DNA of 6,148 nt from an uncultured Eisenbergiella sp. (lineage in GTDB: Bacteria; Bacillota; Clostridia; Lachnospirales; Lachnospiraceae): assembly GCA_948960675.1 (NCBI GenBank), contig CARDPF010000190.1, forward strand, positions 1-6,148. Reading direction: 5' to 3'. Below are positions 5,371 through 6,148 of the stretch, piece after piece. The position numbers and the translations under genes were made by a program. The notes under the pieces were generated by a model. It searched no databases. It saw nothing but the letters and a program-made list of their open reading frames with translations, and was not told the origin of the DNA. Each line of letters starts with the position of its first letter. Position 1 is the stretch's first letter.

Positions 5371-6148
5371 ATGAAATATCGTAATGTGGGAAAATCAGGA
5401 CTCAAAGTCAGTGAGATCGCGTTGGGAAGCTGGATGACGAATCTTGCCGGTACAGAAGAAAGGGATGTTGCAAAAGAGACGGTTCGGCTGGCCTATGAAC
5501 AGGGGGTCAATTTTTTCGACTGCGCGGATGGATATAGCGGCGGGGAAGCAGAGAAGTTTTTGGGGAAAGTGTTGAAGGAGTATCCACGCAGTTCTTATGT
5601 GGTTTCCAGTAAGGTATATTTTCCCACAGGCAGGGGGGTAAATGAGAGGGGGCTTTCCAGAAAGCATATCATGGAAAATATCGACCGCTCCCTGAAAAAT
5701 CTGGGAATGGAATATATTGACCTTTATTATTGCCACCGTTTTGACACTGCAACGCCGATGGAAGAGACCCTGCGGGCGTTAAGCGGTCTGGTGGATCAGG
5801 GGAAAATTTTGTATTACGGTGTCAGCGAAGAGTGGGGGGCGGCAAGGCTGGAAAAAGCACAGGCAATCATCCGGGAATACCGCCTGCACCCATTGACGGT
5901 ATTGCAGCCCCAATATCATATGATGGACCGGTATATCGAGCATGAGATTATGGACGTCTGTACGCAGTACGGAATCGGAATTACGCCGTTTTCGCCATTG
6001 GCGCAGGGGCTTCTGACAGGGAAATATAAAAAAGGACAGCCTTACCCGGAAAATTCCCGGGCCATGACGCAGGCCGATAAGCAGGTGAACCGACTGCTGA
6101 CGGATGAAAACCTGGATAAGGTAGAAAAGCTCTCGGGGATTGCGGGAG
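5371..6148 (+). CDS. Aldo/keto reductase (Kv-beta/YajO-like group), 3' truncated
   Basis: ATG 5371 follows GGAGG (5361-5365) by five bases. The frame stays open to the right edge for 259 whole codons, and about 60-75 residues of a typical 320-335 aa protein are missing. The N-terminus MKYRNVGKSGLKVSEIALGS is the classic family opening. The catalytic tetrad is complete: D50 and Y55 in FFDCADGYSGGEAE (48-61), K81 in VVSSKVYF, and H122 in LYYCHRFD. Other family blocks are RGLSRKHI (93-100), TPMEETLRAL (128-137), YYGVSEEW (148-155), LQPQYHMMDR (178-187) and TPFSPLAQGLLTGKY (205-219). The TPMEE block and RGLS-x-KHI resemble Kv-beta/AKR6-type and bacterial general-stress or sugar-active reductases. 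The C-terminal residues that would decide NADPH against NADH preference are outside the window. It probably reduces a carbonyl or oxidises a sugar alcohol in the cytoplasm. The 38-base gap after the M20 gene has no terminator, so it belongs to the same operon. Confidence 0.93.
   Translation, partial: MKYRNVGKSGLKVSEIALGSWMTNLAGTEERDVAKETVRLAYEQGVNFFDCADGYSGGEAEKFLGKVLKEYPRSSYVVSSKVYFPTGRGVNERGLSRKHIMENIDRSLKNLGMEYIDLYYCHRFDTATPMEETLRALSGLVDQGKILYYGVSEEWGAARLEKAQAIIREYRLHPLTVLQPQYHMMDRYIEHEIMDVCTQYGIGITPFSPLAQGLLTGKYKKGQPYPENSRAMTQADKQVNRLLTDENLDKVEKLSGIAG

Overview
The window is a co-directional run of six genes, all on the + strand and tightly spaced. The purine-rich Shine-Dalgarno sequences, the roughly balanced base composition and the protein families (UPF0597 cysteine desulfidase-like, cytoplasmic GH43, FCD-type GntR regulator, UROD-like protein) suggest an anaerobic Firmicute, most likely a Lachnospiraceae-type Clostridium. 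That placement is inference: no rRNA or other taxonomic marker is present. I see no tRNA, rRNA, CRISPR array, insertion sequence, phage gene or toxin-antitoxin pair.

Layout. (1) 1-1178: the 3' part of a UPF0597 / L-cysteine desulfidase-like iron-sulfur lyase, cut by the left edge. (2) 1224-2201: a uroporphyrinogen decarboxylase (UROD)-fold protein that lacks the haem-UROD arginines but has the His-x-Cys...Cys pattern of zinc-dependent corrinoid methyltransferases. (3) 2202-2296: a 95-base gap with a perfect 12-bp palindrome, a 9-bp direct repeat and a possible imperfect hairpin. (4) 2297-3244: a cytoplasmic glycoside hydrolase family 43 protein. (5) 3245-3331: an 87-base gap with a good SigA-type promoter. 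(6) 3332-3979: a GntR/FCD transcriptional regulator. (7) 3998-5332: an M20 metallopeptidase of the carboxypeptidase S / PM20D1-like type. (8) 5371-6148: an aldo/keto reductase of the Kv-beta/YajO-like group, cut by the right edge.

How the genes may work together. The regulator, the M20 hydrolase and the aldo/keto reductase are 18 and 38 bases apart, and the only convincing promoter in the window lies just before the regulator, so these three probably form one operon. The first three genes look like a separate or read-through unit whose own promoter lies upstream of the window or is too weak to recognise. The set resembles a small-molecule scavenging locus: a GH43 for an imported arabinoside or xyloside, an M20 enzyme for N-acyl or peptide amino acids, a thiol/serine lyase, a redox enzyme and a possible methyl-transfer enzyme, under a metabolite-sensing GntR repressor. 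The substrate linking them cannot be read from the sequence.

Nothing here amounts to a clear new system. The points most worth following are the UROD-like protein with no visible corrinoid partner, the palindrome that fits a FadR-type operator, the changed RDP motif of the GH43 protein, and the altered metal-ligand set of the regulator.
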